Shown: piece by piece, positions 55,792-63,976 of the stretch | Position numbering within the stretch: position 1 is the first letter of the stretch | How the letters are laid out: each line of letters begins with the position of its first letter | DNA from: CAYRPN01 sp964426135 | GTDB taxonomy: Bacteria; Planctomycetota; Phycisphaerae; Phycisphaerales; Phycisphaeraceae | NCBI GenBank assembly: GCA_964426135.1 | Contig: CAYRPN010000001.1 | Location: 171,871 to 235,870 of the forward strand | DNA length: 64,000 nt | Reading direction: 5' to 3' | Made by a program: the position numbers and the translations under genes | The notes under the pieces: generated by a model | Told to the model about the DNA's origin: nothing | Seen by the model: the letters and a program-made list of their open reading frames with translations, nothing else | The model's database searches: none

Positions 55792-56331
55792 GTGTCGATT
55801 GAAACATCATCCCCGTCCGCAATGGGTGTGTCTCTTCCGCCGGTTCCGCAGCGGCCTTTCGCCGCCGGCGATGCCGAAGTCGGCACGAAGCCCGTCTACA
55901 GGCCATCGGACGATCCGCTTCCATTCTCGCGCAACGCGCGATTGGCGGCGCTCGACGTGATGATTTTGGTTTTTGCGGCGCGGCTGCACATCGAGCACCT
56001 GAACGGCATAGGTAAATGTCAGGAGGACGTGGCAGCATTGATCCGCCGCGACCTCGAGGCGATTCATCGCCTCCTCAACCCCGAGCCTCCCGTATTCGCC
56101 CCAGCCTCCCCTGATCGCCACGAGCCTCCAATGCCAAGCCCCATTCCGATCCCGGCAACGAAACCCCGCCAACAGTTGGGCGACGTTCGCCCACGTTTGC
56201 GCCTCGCGTCAACGGCGGACGAACCTACGCCGTCGCTCTTCGGCCCAACTCGGGCCAACGTGGGCGAAACGGGCGCGAATCCGGGAAGCCGGGGGCCGGG
56301 TGCCAGAGTGGCACCCCCTTACGGCGATTGA
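55792..56331 (+). CDS. Unknown phage protein (179 residues)
   Basis: A GTG start with AAAGG upstream gives a product with low-complexity ends and a central helical part (RLAALDVMILVFAARLHIEH and GKCQEDVAALIRRDLEAIHRL). No family is recognised. It holds the third copy of the 13-mer motif within its coding sequence. It may regulate replication, given its place after the origin. Confidence 0.5.
   Translation: MSIETSSPSAMGVSLPPVPQRPFAAGDAEVGTKPVYRPSDDPLPFSRNARLAALDVMILVFAARLHIEHLNGIGKCQEDVAALIRRDLEAIHRLLNPEPPVFAPASPDRHEPPMPSPIPIPATKPRQQLGDVRPRLRLASTADEPTPSLFGPTRANVGETGANPGSRGPGARVAPPYGD
56003..56015 (+). promoter_or_regulatory. Element motif ACGGCATAGGTAA, copy 3
   Basis: The third exact copy is inside the gene at 55792-56331, about 470 bases before the ParB-methyltransferase gene. 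The GAGAC seen after copies 1 and 2 is here replaced by TCAGGAGG. A promoter role for the methyltransferase operon is possible but less clear than for the other two. Confidence 0.4.
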
Positions 56332-56482
56332 GGGAGGCGCGCAGCTCAATGGTTCCTCCCTGGCGGAATGTTTTTCCTGACGCCCGCGGGAACAGCCGCA
56401 AGTATCGACTGACTTTCTTTGCGCGAAAACACAAAGCCCCGGGATGCGGACCCATTCGCAACCCCTGAACACGGAGGTTCTT

Positions 56483-57859
56483 ATGCAGATCGAACTTCGA
56501 CCGCTCTCGGAAATCAAACCCTACCCCGGCAACCCGCGCCAAAACGACGAGGCGATCGACTCCGTCGCCACGTCGCTGCGCGAGTTCGGGTTCCGCCAAC
56601 CGATCGTGGTCGACGCCGAAGGCGTGATCATCGTCGGCCACACGCGCTACAAGGCGGCGCAGAAGTTGGGGTTGGCCAAGGTGCCCGTTCACATCGCCAC
56701 GGACTTGACGCCGGCGCAGGTGAAGGCGTACCGGATTGCCGACAACCAGACCGCGACCATCGCGGAGTGGGATTATGAGCTGCTGCCCATCGAGCTTTCG
56801 GCGCTGCAAGAGATGGAGTTCGATCTCAACCTGCTCGGCTTCGAGGCGGACGACCTGCTGACCATCATGTCCGGCGGCGATGTGAACGGCGGACTGACCG
56901 ATCCCGATCAGGTGCCCTTGCCGCCGGACGCGGCGATCACGCAGCCCGGCGACCTTTGGGTGCTCGGCAATCATCGCCTGCTCTGCGGTAACAGCAGCAG
57001 CGCCGCCGATGTGGATCGACTGCTCGACGGCAATCCGATCCACCTGGTCAACACCGACCCGCCGTACAACGTCAAGGTCGAGCCGCGCAGCAACAATGCG
57101 ATCGCGGCGGGCCTGTCGTCGTTCCAATCAACGACGCACCACCAGTCTATGGACCTGGCCCGGCACCCGGAGAAGGCCAAGCCGACGCAGAAAAAACTCC
57201 GCGCCAAGGACAGGCCGCTGGCGAATGATTTTGTCAGCGACGAGGCGTTCGACAAGCTGCTGTCCGATTGGTTCGGCAACATCGCCCGCGTGCTGGTCCC
57301 CGGCCGAGGGTTCTACATCTGGGGCGGCTACGCGAACTGCGCCAACTATCCCCCGGTGCTCAAGGCGAAAGAGCTGTACTTCTCGCAGGCCGTCATCTGG
57401 GTGAAGGAGCACCCGGTCCTGACCCGCAAGGATTTTATGGGTAACCACGAGTGGTGTTTTTATGGCTGGCGCGAGGGCGCTGCCCATCTGTTCCTCGGAC
57501 CGAACAACGCGACGGACGTCTGGTCGGTGAAGAAGGTGAACCCACAGAGCATGGTGCATCTGACGGAAAAGCCGGTCGAACTGGCCGTGCGAGCGATGCA
57601 GTACTCATCTCGGCCGGGTGAGAATGTGCTCGATCTATTTGGCGGCAGCGGCTCGACGCTGATCGCCGCCGAGCAGACGGGGCGATGCGCGTTCCTCATG
57701 GAGCTCGATCCGCTGTACTGCGATGTCATCGTGCAGCGCTTCGAGAAGTTCACCGGCAAAAAGGCGAAGCGCGTCGCGGCGGACGGCGCGACTGGAACTG
57801 ACATGCCGGAGAAAACCCCGGCCATCGAAGCCGGGGTGGGTACCGAGGAGGAGAAGTGA
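56483..57859 (+). CDS. ParB-like domain fused to DNA methyltransferase
   Basis: 458 residues. The N-terminal ParB/Srx-like domain (MQIELRPLSEIKPYPGNPRQN and IVGHTRYKAAQKLGLAKVPVHI) is followed by a linker and the methyltransferase core with NTDPPYNVKVEP (motif DPPY) and a later FGGSGSTLIAAEQTGR. This pattern marks an N6-adenine or N4-cytosine enzyme, common in phages, where it may protect phage DNA from restriction. The ATG at 56483 follows an ACGGAGG ribosome site. The gene is convergent with the small minus-strand block. Confidence 0.9.
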   Translation: MQIELRPLSEIKPYPGNPRQNDEAIDSVATSLREFGFRQPIVVDAEGVIIVGHTRYKAAQKLGLAKVPVHIATDLTPAQVKAYRIADNQTATIAEWDYELLPIELSALQEMEFDLNLLGFEADDLLTIMSGGDVNGGLTDPDQVPLPPDAAITQPGDLWVLGNHRLLCGNSSSAADVDRLLDGNPIHLVNTDPPYNVKVEPRSNNAIAAGLSSFQSTTHHQSMDLARHPEKAKPTQKKLRAKDRPLANDFVSDEAFDKLLSDWFGNIARVLVPGRGFYIWGGYANCANYPPVLKAKELYFSQAVIWVKEHPVLTRKDFMGNHEWCFYGWREGAAHLFLGPNNATDVWSVKKVNPQSMVHLTEKPVELAVRAMQYSSRPGENVLDLFGGSGSTLIAAEQTGRCAFLMELDPLYCDVIVQRFEKFTGKKAKRVAADGATGTDMPEKTPAIEAGVGTEEEK

Positions 57860-57861
57860 TG

Positions 57862-58230
57862 TCAGACCGTCGGCTCTTCTTCACCCAAGGCCAGGAACTC
57901 GATCATCGCGTCCTCGAAGGCGGTGGTCGAGGCGGGGTAGCACCGCCGGTGGCGCACCTCGACCACGTTGCGCTCCTTCAGGAACTCGAGCGCGACGTTC
58001 ACTTGCGAGTAAGGCAGGTTCTCGCGGCGAACGATCTCGACCTGGCAGGTGCCGTCGCCGTCGGCGGGCGTCTCGTTGATCGCGTGGGCGACCGTCTCGA
58101 ACACCTTCCGCGTGCAGCGGTGCTGGTACGCCTTGCCGGTCCCCCCGGGGGCGACGTCGGTGACGGTGCGCACCAGGCAGCCGTCGGCGAACTCGAAGCG
58201 CTCGTCGCGTTGTCGAAAGTTCGTCTTCAT
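57862..58230 (-). CDS. Small phage protein with winged-helix-like C-terminus
   Basis: 122 residues. The start has KTNFRQRDERFEFADGCLVRT, then YQHRCTRKVFETVAHAINE. The C-terminal part has RRENLPYSQVNVALEFLKERNVVE and RRCYPASTTAFEDAMIEF, like a small winged-helix domain. It is read opposite to the adjacent plus-strand genes. No family is recognised. It follows the HARE-HTH gene by four bases on the minus strand. Confidence 0.65.
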   Translation of the reverse strand: MKTNFRQRDERFEFADGCLVRTVTDVAPGGTGKAYQHRCTRKVFETVAHAINETPADGDGTCQVEIVRRENLPYSQVNVALEFLKERNVVEVRHRRCYPASTTAFEDAMIEFLALGEEEPTV

Positions 58231-58233
58231 CGC

Positions 58234-58923
58234 TCACGCCCCTTTCTTCTCGCCCCCGGAAGCGGCGCTGAAGGCGAAGGTGCCGCGATCGGTCTTCGTG
58301 AAGCGGGCCTCCTTACCCTTCTCAGCGATCTCGCGGATGATCGCGGCGTAGATCGTGGCGGCGGGCGTCTTGCCGTTGGTCGCCCACAGTCCCTTGGCGA
58401 GCATCTGCTCGACCATCTCCTTGCATTTCAGTGGCGTGCCCGCGTCCTTAAGCATTTGCGCGGCCACGTCCAGACCGCTCGGCCCGCGCGTCGATCCCTT
58501 CTTCGGCTTCGGCTCGCGCTTGGCCTTGCCCCCGGCCTTCGCGCCATCGGCGGTCGCGTCGGCCTTCTTGCCCTTCCCCGCCTTCGCCGTCATCGCGTCC
58601 GCCAACTCGCCGATCTTCGCGCCGCCCTTGGCGGGCTTCCAGCCCATCATCTTCCGCCGGCCCGCTTCGTCGGCCTTGGTGTACTTGGCGAGCCAGGCGT
58701 CGCCCGCCGCCTTCGCGTCGTCGTCGTTCTCGAAGCGCTCCTCGAGGACGACATGTTCGTACTTGCCTTCGCGGATGCAGGTGTCCCACTTCTTGTCCTT
58801 CTTGTCGTACACCGTCACCGTCGCCAGCACCTCCGGGGCAGGCATAGTCGTCTGGGCCGGCGCGGTCTCGGCGCTCGTGGCCTTCTTGCTGCCGGACTTC
58901 TTGGTGGTGTTCTTCTTCGACAT
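58234..58923 (-). CDS. Lys/Ala-rich protein with C-terminal HARE-HTH domain
   Basis: 229 residues. A Lys/Thr/Ser-rich N-terminus (KKNTTKKSGSKKATS) and a central Lys/Ala/Gly-rich segment (MTAKAGKGKKADATADGAK) resemble histone H1 or HU-tail sequences. The C-terminal 70 residues (GLDVAAQMLKDAGTPLKCKE, then MLAKGLWATNGKTPAATIYA) match the HARE-HTH domain, a predicted DNA- or chromatin-binding fold. It may compact phage DNA or regulate genes. The minus-strand gene shares its direction with the next block. Confidence 0.8.
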   Translation of the reverse strand: MSKKNTTKKSGSKKATSAETAPAQTTMPAPEVLATVTVYDKKDKKWDTCIREGKYEHVVLEERFENDDDAKAAGDAWLAKYTKADEAGRRKMMGWKPAKGGAKIGELADAMTAKAGKGKKADATADGAKAGGKAKREPKPKKGSTRGPSGLDVAAQMLKDAGTPLKCKEMVEQMLAKGLWATNGKTPAATIYAAIIREIAEKGKEARFTKTDRGTFAFSAASGGEKKGA

Positions 58924-58981
58924 GGCGATTGCTCCTTTGGCCGTGTTGGGTTGTGGTGGTTGGCTGGCCAGGCCGTCTCTG

Positions 58982-59014
58982 AAAACAACCGAGGCCCCAT
59001 TTCGGGGCCTCGGT
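58982..59014 (-). terminator. Terminator of the small minus-strand gene block
   Basis: A perfect 11-bp stem (ACCGAGGCCCC with complement) and 5-base loop is followed on the minus strand by TGTTTTC. It sits directly after the stop of the gene at 59014-59250 and separates the block 60078-59014 from the HARE-HTH gene. Confidence 0.75.
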
Positions 59015-59250
59015 CACTCGGCGAGCAGGTCTTCGATGTCCTTCGTTTCGCTGTTGGAGAGGAAGGCCAGCGTCTCGATCAACTTCTCTCGGACGTGGCC
59101 CAGGTCTCCTGCGAAGCCCCAGTCGTTGGGCTTCGCCTTGGCATCGGTGCCGTGGCGGTCGAGTTCGAGGTCGAGCCAATCCAGCACCCGCGCGATGTCG
59201 CTGCGGCGCTGTTCGTAGGTCTGTTGTGCGGTCGGTTCGTTCGTGCTCAT
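59014..59250 (-). CDS. Small phage protein (78 residues)
   Basis: The protein (TYEQRRSDIARVLDWLDLEL, then GDLGHVREKLIETLAFLSN) is mainly helical and acidic. No family is recognised. It is the last gene of the minus-strand block and is followed by the terminator. Confidence 0.65.
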   Translation of the reverse strand: MSTNEPTAQQTYEQRRSDIARVLDWLDLELDRHGTDAKAKPNDWGFAGDLGHVREKLIETLAFLSNSETKDIEDLLAE

Positions 59251-59274
59251 GAGTCGGTCTCCGTGATTGAAGGC

Positions 59275-59541
59275 TCACGCGTTCTTGCGAGCGGCCCTGA
59301 TCGCCTTCCGCAGGGCGCGCCACTCGGCGATGGTTTCCATCTGGTTGTCCTTCGCGGCGAGCAGCGCCTCGGCGGCGGCGAGAAGATCGCGTTGCCCCGC
59401 GCGGTACGCGGCGTCGAGCGCGGCCTCGACCTGCCAGACGCCGTGCTCGTGGAAGTCGAGGCTGTCGCTGTTCTGCGCGGCCAGCGTGAGCAGGCCCAGG
59501 TGCTGGCGGGCGATGGCGCTGATTTCGTCGTGCTTGGTCAT
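59275..59541 (-). CDS. Small phage protein (88 residues)
   Basis: An all-helical product (HDEISAIARQHLGLLTLAAQ, then EAALDAAYRAGQRDLLAAAE and ALRKAIRAARKNA). No family is recognised. It lies 24 bases upstream of the gene at 59014-59250 and belongs to the same minus-strand block. Confidence 0.6.
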   Translation of the reverse strand: MTKHDEISAIARQHLGLLTLAAQNSDSLDFHEHGVWQVEAALDAAYRAGQRDLLAAAEALLAAKDNQMETIAEWRALRKAIRAARKNA

Positions 59542-59571
59542 GGCATCCTCGTGGGTTGGCGGTGCGGGTGT

Positions 59572-59841
59572 TCAGGCCTGAAAGCGCTGAAGCTCTCGGT
59601 AGTAGTCGTGGATCATGCTGTTGCTGCCGCGTCCGCCATCGCAGCGGCGCTGGACCTCGTCGGCGATCTTGAAGAGCGCTTCGTCGTCGATGCTGGCGTC
59701 GACCTCCCATGTCTTCCAGACCTGGTCCGTGCGCTTGGGCTCGCGGATCACCGAGTCGATCCGAATCTTCGTGTCGCCGCGCTTGCGTTCGATCGTGACG
59801 TGGCCGGCGCTGCCTTCGAGTTCGATTCGCGTGGTTCTCAT
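59572..59841 (-). CDS. Small phage protein (89 residues)
   Basis: A beta-rich N-terminus (TTRIELEGSAGHVTIERKRG, IRIDSVIREPKR) is followed by helices (DDEALFKIADEVQRRCDG). No family is recognised. It is 30 bases from its neighbour and co-directional with it. Confidence 0.6.
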   Translation of the reverse strand: MRTTRIELEGSAGHVTIERKRGDTKIRIDSVIREPKRTDQVWKTWEVDASIDDEALFKIADEVQRRCDGGRGSNSMIHDYYRELQRFQA

Positions 59842-59874
59842 CGCTGCGTTCCTTTCGTGGTGGGTGGTGCGTCT

Positions 59875-60078
59875 TCAGTTCTCATCGCCGGGGACAAACA
59901 AGTCGCTGGCGTCCCAGATCTCGCGGCCGTAGGCGGTGTCGACCAGGTACGACCAGGCGTCGATCCCGTTGCGGCGGAAGGTGCAGACCCGCACGATCCG
60001 TCCGGTCTCGCCGTCTTCGCGGCTGACCACCTGCGTGCCCGGGGCCAGGCGTCGATTCGTTTTCGTGGCGTTCGTCAT
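59875..60078 (-). CDS. Small phage protein (67 residues)
   Basis: Starts at 60078 after an AAAGGAG site. The sequence (LAPGTQVVSREDGETGRIVRVC, FRRNGIDAWSYLVDTAYGRE) suggests a small beta-barrel like SH3 or KOW. No family is recognised. It is the first gene of the minus-strand block and shares a 104-base divergent promoter region with the gene at 60183. Confidence 0.62.
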   Translation of the reverse strand: MTNATKTNRRLAPGTQVVSREDGETGRIVRVCTFRRNGIDAWSYLVDTAYGREIWDASDLFVPGDEN

Positions 60079-60182
60079 CGCGATGCTCCTTTCGTTTGGT
60101 ACCGACACATGTAAGCGGTGAAAACGAAGAAACATCAAGGCCGATGTGCCAGATTCCGCCAACAACCCCCAAAGTCGCTGTC

Positions 60183-60470
60183 ATGACCCAAGACCCTGCT
60201 GAAAACCCTGCGCAAGTCCCTAGTCCGGCCCCCGGAAGCCCCGGTTCTGTCCCCGGAATGGCCGCGCCGGGGAGCGCGCCCATCAATCCGCTGTCTCTGA
60301 CGGTGGATGAGGCCGCGCGCATGCTGACGGCAGCGGGCGGCAAGAAAGTGACGCCAGAGATGGTGCAAGCGGACATCAATGCGGGGGCACCAACAGCGCC
60401 GGGTGGTCGAATCAACCTCGTGCACTACGCCGCATGGCTCATCCGGGAGGTGCAAGCGAGTGGCACTTGA
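60183..60470 (+). CDS. Small protein upstream of the terminase
   Basis: 95 residues. A Pro/Ala/Gly-rich N-terminus is followed by LTVDEAARMLTAAGGKKVTPEMVQADINAG and YAAWLIREVQ. The last part (TVDEAARMLTAAGGKKVTP) looks like a helix-turn-helix of the kind used in terminase small subunits, but it is too short for a confident call. The same helical part is echoed at the start of the terminase (VRLLNSTPLG ... YVAWLF). Its stop overlaps the terminase GTG. Confidence 0.55.
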   Translation: MTQDPAENPAQVPSPAPGSPGSVPGMAAPGSAPINPLSLTVDEAARMLTAAGGKKVTPEMVQADINAGAPTAPGGRINLVHYAAWLIREVQASGT

Positions 60471-62769
60471 TCCTCGCCAACTTCGCGTTGCCGAATGCGT
60501 GCGCCTGCTGAACTCCACGCCGTTGGGCGAGGTAGTACAGCCGCATGTCGTTTACCGGCACCTCAATCGCACGGGGTTCCGCATCTCGGCACAAGGTGAT
60601 CCGCGGCGCATCGACCTGGTGCGCTACGTGGCGTGGCTCTTCGTCGCCCGCCATGCGCATGGAAGCCTCGTGCCCGGATCTGATCGCAGCGATTACGAGT
60701 CCATCAAAGACGCCGCGAACCAGCGCAGCCGCTCGATCTCGGAATCCTCGCGCGACATTGCCGCCGAGGGCTGGGTGCATGACGCGGTGAATCCCGATCG
60801 CAAGGCGATCTCGACGAAGAGCTTCTGCTCATTCTGCGAAGTCTATTTTCCCGCCACGTTCCATCTGCCGTGGTCGGACGATCACCTGAAAGTCATCGCC
60901 AAGATCGAGGAGGCCGTGCTGCAAGGCGGCCTGTTCGCGATGGCGATGCCGCGCGGCAGTGGCAAGACGACGCTGTGCGAGACGGCATGTTTATGGGCGA
61001 TCTTGATCGGTGCCCGCGAATTTGTCTGCCTCATCGGTGCCGACGAGGAACACGCCGAGGACATGCTCGACTCGATCAAGAGCGAGCTGGAGAATAACGA
61101 CCTGCTCGAGGAGGACTTCTCCGAAGTCTGCGGGCCGATCCGTGCGCTCGAAGGCATCCACCAGCGCGCCGCCGGCCAGCTCTACAAGGGCGCGCGGACG
61201 CACGTCGGCTGGACCGCGAAGGAGATCGTGCTGCCCACCATCCCCGGCAGCGCCGCGTCCAGCGCGATTATCAAGGTCGCGGGTATCACCGGCCGCATCC
61301 GCGGCATGAAACACAAGCGATCCGACGGCAAAGCGGTGCGCCCCTCGCTGGTACTGCTGGACGATCCGCAGACGGATGAATCGGCGCGCTCACCATCGCA
61401 ATGTGCCACGCGCGAACAGATCCTCGCCGGCGCCATCCTCGGCCTGGCCGGGCCAGGTCGCAAGATCGCGGGCCTAATGACACTGACGGTTGTGCGCCCC
61501 GACGATATGGCTGATCGCATCCTCGACCGCGACAAGCATCCGCAGTGGCAGGGCGAACGAACGAAGATGGTGTACGTATTCCCCGCCCCCGGCAGCGCGG
61601 CCGAGAAACTCTGGCAGCAGTACGCCCAGATCAGGGCCGATGGCTTGCGCGCCGATCGCGGGATCATCGACGCGACCGAGTTCTACCGGCAGCATCTGGC
61701 CGACATGAACGACGGAGTCGTCGTCGCCTGGCCGGCTCGCCACAACCCGGATGAACTCAGCGCCATTCAGCACGCGATGAATCTGCGGCTGCAAGACGAG
61801 GCCGCGTTCTTCGCTGAGTACCAAAACGATCCGTTGCCTCCAGATACCGGCGGCGACGAAGGCATCGTCAGCGCCGACGCCATCGCCGGCAAGACGAACG
61901 GGATGAAACGCCGTGAACTGCCGGTGGGTGTCAACCATCTGACGATGTTCATCGACGTGCAGGCTGCGCTGCTGTTCTACATGATCTGCGGATGGGAGGA
62001 GGATTTCACGGGGTACGTGCTGGATTACGGCGTCTATCCGGATCAGCGTCGGAACTACTTCACGCTGCGCGACGCCAAACGAACAATCCAGACCGTTCAC
62101 CAAGGCACCGGCCTTGAAGGTGCGATCTACGCCGGCCTCGAGTCGCTGACCCATGACCAACTCGGCCGATCCCTGCGTCGTGACGATGGCGCTGAGATGA
62201 AAATCAGCCGCTGCCTGATCGACGCCAACTGGGGCAACTCGACTGATGTGGTCTACCAGTTCTGTCGTCAGTCATCACACGCCGCCATCGTGATGCCCAG
62301 CCACGGCCGCTACGTCGGCGCGGCCAGCACACCTTTTGGTGAATACAAGCCCAAACGGGGCGATCGTATCGGCCTGCACTGGCGGATTCCCGGTGTGCAG
62401 GGCAAGCGCGCGATCCGGTACGCGCTCATCGATACGAACTATTGGAAGACCTTCGTCCATGCCCGACTCGCGGTGCCGATGGGCGATCCGGGATGCCTGT
62501 CGCTTTTCGCGCCCGCTCCTGGGGCAGACCACCGCCTGCTGTCGGAGCACGTGACTTCCGAGTACCGCGTGAAGACCAGCGGTCGCGGTCGTGAACTTGA
62601 CGAGTGGAAACTCCGAACCCCCGGCAGCGACAACCACTGGCTCGATTGCCTCGTGGGCTGCGCCGTCGGAGCCTCCATGCTGGGCGCCATCCTGTTTGGT
62701 ACGGCGGCGAAGGAGGCACCGCGAAAGGCGCGCGTGCGATTGTCTGACCTACAGCAAAGGACGCGCTGA
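60460..62769 (+). CDS. Phage terminase large subunit
   Basis: 769 residues starting with GTG at 60460 after GGGAGG. The first 60 residues resemble the preceding small protein. The ATPase has Walker A FAMAMPRGSGKTTLCETA and Walker B PSLVLLDDPQTDES. The nuclease part has acidic positions in HLTMFIDVQAALLF and KISRCLIDANWGNSTDV. It cuts and packages phage DNA. Its presence shows that this element is a tailed phage or derived from one. Confidence 0.9.
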   Translation: MALDPRQLRVAECVRLLNSTPLGEVVQPHVVYRHLNRTGFRISAQGDPRRIDLVRYVAWLFVARHAHGSLVPGSDRSDYESIKDAANQRSRSISESSRDIAAEGWVHDAVNPDRKAISTKSFCSFCEVYFPATFHLPWSDDHLKVIAKIEEAVLQGGLFAMAMPRGSGKTTLCETACLWAILIGAREFVCLIGADEEHAEDMLDSIKSELENNDLLEEDFSEVCGPIRALEGIHQRAAGQLYKGARTHVGWTAKEIVLPTIPGSAASSAIIKVAGITGRIRGMKHKRSDGKAVRPSLVLLDDPQTDESARSPSQCATREQILAGAILGLAGPGRKIAGLMTLTVVRPDDMADRILDRDKHPQWQGERTKMVYVFPAPGSAAEKLWQQYAQIRADGLRADRGIIDATEFYRQHLADMNDGVVVAWPARHNPDELSAIQHAMNLRLQDEAAFFAEYQNDPLPPDTGGDEGIVSADAIAGKTNGMKRRELPVGVNHLTMFIDVQAALLFYMICGWEEDFTGYVLDYGVYPDQRRNYFTLRDAKRTIQTVHQGTGLEGAIYAGLESLTHDQLGRSLRRDDGAEMKISRCLIDANWGNSTDVVYQFCRQSSHAAIVMPSHGRYVGAASTPFGEYKPKRGDRIGLHWRIPGVQGKRAIRYALIDTNYWKTFVHARLAVPMGDPGCLSLFAPAPGADHRLLSEHVTSEYRVKTSGRGRELDEWKLRTPGSDNHWLDCLVGCAVGASMLGAILFGTAAKEAPRKARVRLSDLQQRTR

Positions 62770-63008
62770 TGCCTCGTGTGGCGACCAGTTTGTCCGCCGG
62801 TTCCCCCGGCAGCTCGGGCGCTTCGGGTGCGGCTGCTCCGGCCGCGCCCGGTTCGACTGCCGAGAAACGCGGCTTGGTCTGTCGGCAGTGCGGATGTCAG
62901 CACTTTCGCGTCGTGTACTTGAAGCGCCTGCCAAATGGCGTGCTGATGCGCCGGCGCGAATGTCGGTATTGCGGCAAGCGCGTGAGTACCCGCGAGCAGA
63001 TGGCATGA
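62769..63008 (+). CDS. Small zinc-ribbon protein
   Basis: 79 residues. A low-complexity Ser/Gly/Ala N-terminus precedes RGLVCRQCGCQHFRVVYLKR, then RRRECRYCGKRVSTREQ, which gives two CxxC pairs of a zinc ribbon like those of Ogr/NrdR-type proteins. It overlaps the terminase stop. It may regulate phage late genes. Confidence 0.75.
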   Translation: MPRVATSLSAGSPGSSGASGAAAPAAPGSTAEKRGLVCRQCGCQHFRVVYLKRLPNGVLMRRRECRYCGKRVSTREQMA

Positions 63009-63136
63009 GAGCGCGCGGGCCGCAGGTCGGTGGATCAGGTGCCGAGGCGGATGATTCGATCTATCGAATGAAGATGTGTCCGATCGAGGCGTACTTACTC
63101 AAATCGTCCTCTCCTGTGTCGGTACGGGTTGTATGA
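63005..63136 (+). CDS. Possible 43-residue protein
   Basis: A short frame whose ATG overlaps the zinc-ribbon stop (ATGA) and whose stop overlaps the next gene's start. Product: RARGPQVGGSGAEADDSIYR, MKMCPIEAYLL and so on. The double overlap supports expression; the length and lack of family weaken it. Confidence 0.4.
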   Translation: MRARGPQVGGSGAEADDSIYRMKMCPIEAYLLKSSSPVSVRVV

Positions 63137-63345
63137 CGCGGCAACTTCCTCCCACCGCCAATGCGAGCCACCTGGCTCTCGAGCTGCGACTGGTGCGTGC
63201 CTCCGACAAGGATGACGCGCTTCAGGAGGCTTGGGTTGCGCACCTAGAGGGTCGCAATCCTGCTCGGGCGGTCAACACATTCGCGCAGCGTGAACTGCGC
63301 CGCCGTCGCCGTGAAGTGGCCGAGTCCGACGTTCAAGTCGCGTGA
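63133..63345 (+). CDS. Short sigma-region-2-like protein
   Basis: 70 residues. The segment LVRASDKDDALQEAWVAHLEGRNPARAV resembles sigma-70 region 2, and the end is very basic (RELRRRRREVAESD). It is too short to be a full sigma factor, so it may be an anti-sigma or DNA-binding fragment, or part of a phage regulator. ATG at 63133 overlaps the previous stop. Confidence 0.5.
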   Translation: MTRQLPPTANASHLALELRLVRASDKDDALQEAWVAHLEGRNPARAVNTFAQRELRRRRREVAESDVQVA

Positions 63346-63369
63346 CAACCCCTCACCTGGAGACCTCTC

Positions 63370-63852
63370 ATGCCCGCAACCGTTGCCAACTTTGACATCG
63401 CCGGCGCTGCCGATCGCATCGTCACCTTCGCCGACGAGCTCATCGCCTCGCAGTCCAGCAAGCAGGCGGAGTTCAACGTCCACGACCGCAACCGCGCCAC
63501 GTCGTACCTCGAGCGGCTGGAGGGCTACGTCGAGGTGATCGCCAAGCCCGCCAACCCGCTCGACCTGCCCAAGACCCACCCGCAGTCCTACCCGGTCGCC
63601 GAGTTCCCCGGCGACGAGCAGGTGAACACCATCGAGAACGCCGAGGTGCGCGACCTGGTGCGCCGCTTCAAGGCTGGCTACGTCGAGCTGGTCAACAGCC
63701 AGAGCAAGGATCGCGCCAGCGGCATCTTCGAGAAGGACAAGGAGCGGCTGCTCGCGCTCACGGAGAACGCCAAGGGCATCATCGCCTTCGGCCAGGCCTC
63801 GGTCGACCTGCCGGAAAACCCGGCCGACGTGCCGGCAGTGCCGAAGAAGTAG
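63370..63852 (+). CDS. Unknown phage protein (160 residues)
   Basis: A CCTGGAG site lies 13 bases upstream. The protein is helical and acidic (MPATVANFDIAGAADRIVTF, IIAFGQASVDLPENPADV) without transmembrane or metal motifs. It is placed where portal or scaffold-related accessory genes often occur. No family is recognised. Confidence 0.6.
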   Translation: MPATVANFDIAGAADRIVTFADELIASQSSKQAEFNVHDRNRATSYLERLEGYVEVIAKPANPLDLPKTHPQSYPVAEFPGDEQVNTIENAEVRDLVRRFKAGYVELVNSQSKDRASGIFEKDKERLLALTENAKGIIAFGQASVDLPENPADVPAVPKK

Positions 63853-63892
63853 CCCCCGGCCCCGGCCCACAAACCTCGGCCCGCAGAAAGGC

Positions 63893-63976
63893 ATGAGCGG
63901 CCGGGCCTCCAACACGGAGCGCCCGGCCGCTCGAAACCCTGATCAACTCGCCACTGACGACCACGACTATGGCTGA
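63893..63976 (+). CDS. Possible 27-residue protein
   Basis: A very short frame (MSGRASNTERPAARNPDQLA and so on) with AGAAAGG upstream and a stop that overlaps the next start. It may be a leader or a chance frame. Confidence 0.3.
   Translation: MSGRASNTERPAARNPDQLATDDHDYG

Noticed and set aside
55533..55802. 89-codon frame crossing the iteron region
   Set aside because: Although it starts with an ATGA overlap, its product is dominated by Arg/Thr/His from the alternating tract and the repeats, so the DNA repeats explain it better.
57856..60114. Long open frame (752 codons) on the plus strand opposite the small minus-strand phage genes
   Set aside because: It is a GC-driven shadow. The minus-strand frames have ribosome sites, a terminator and a recognisable HARE-HTH domain, while the plus frame has a repetitive Val/Leu/Arg-rich product.
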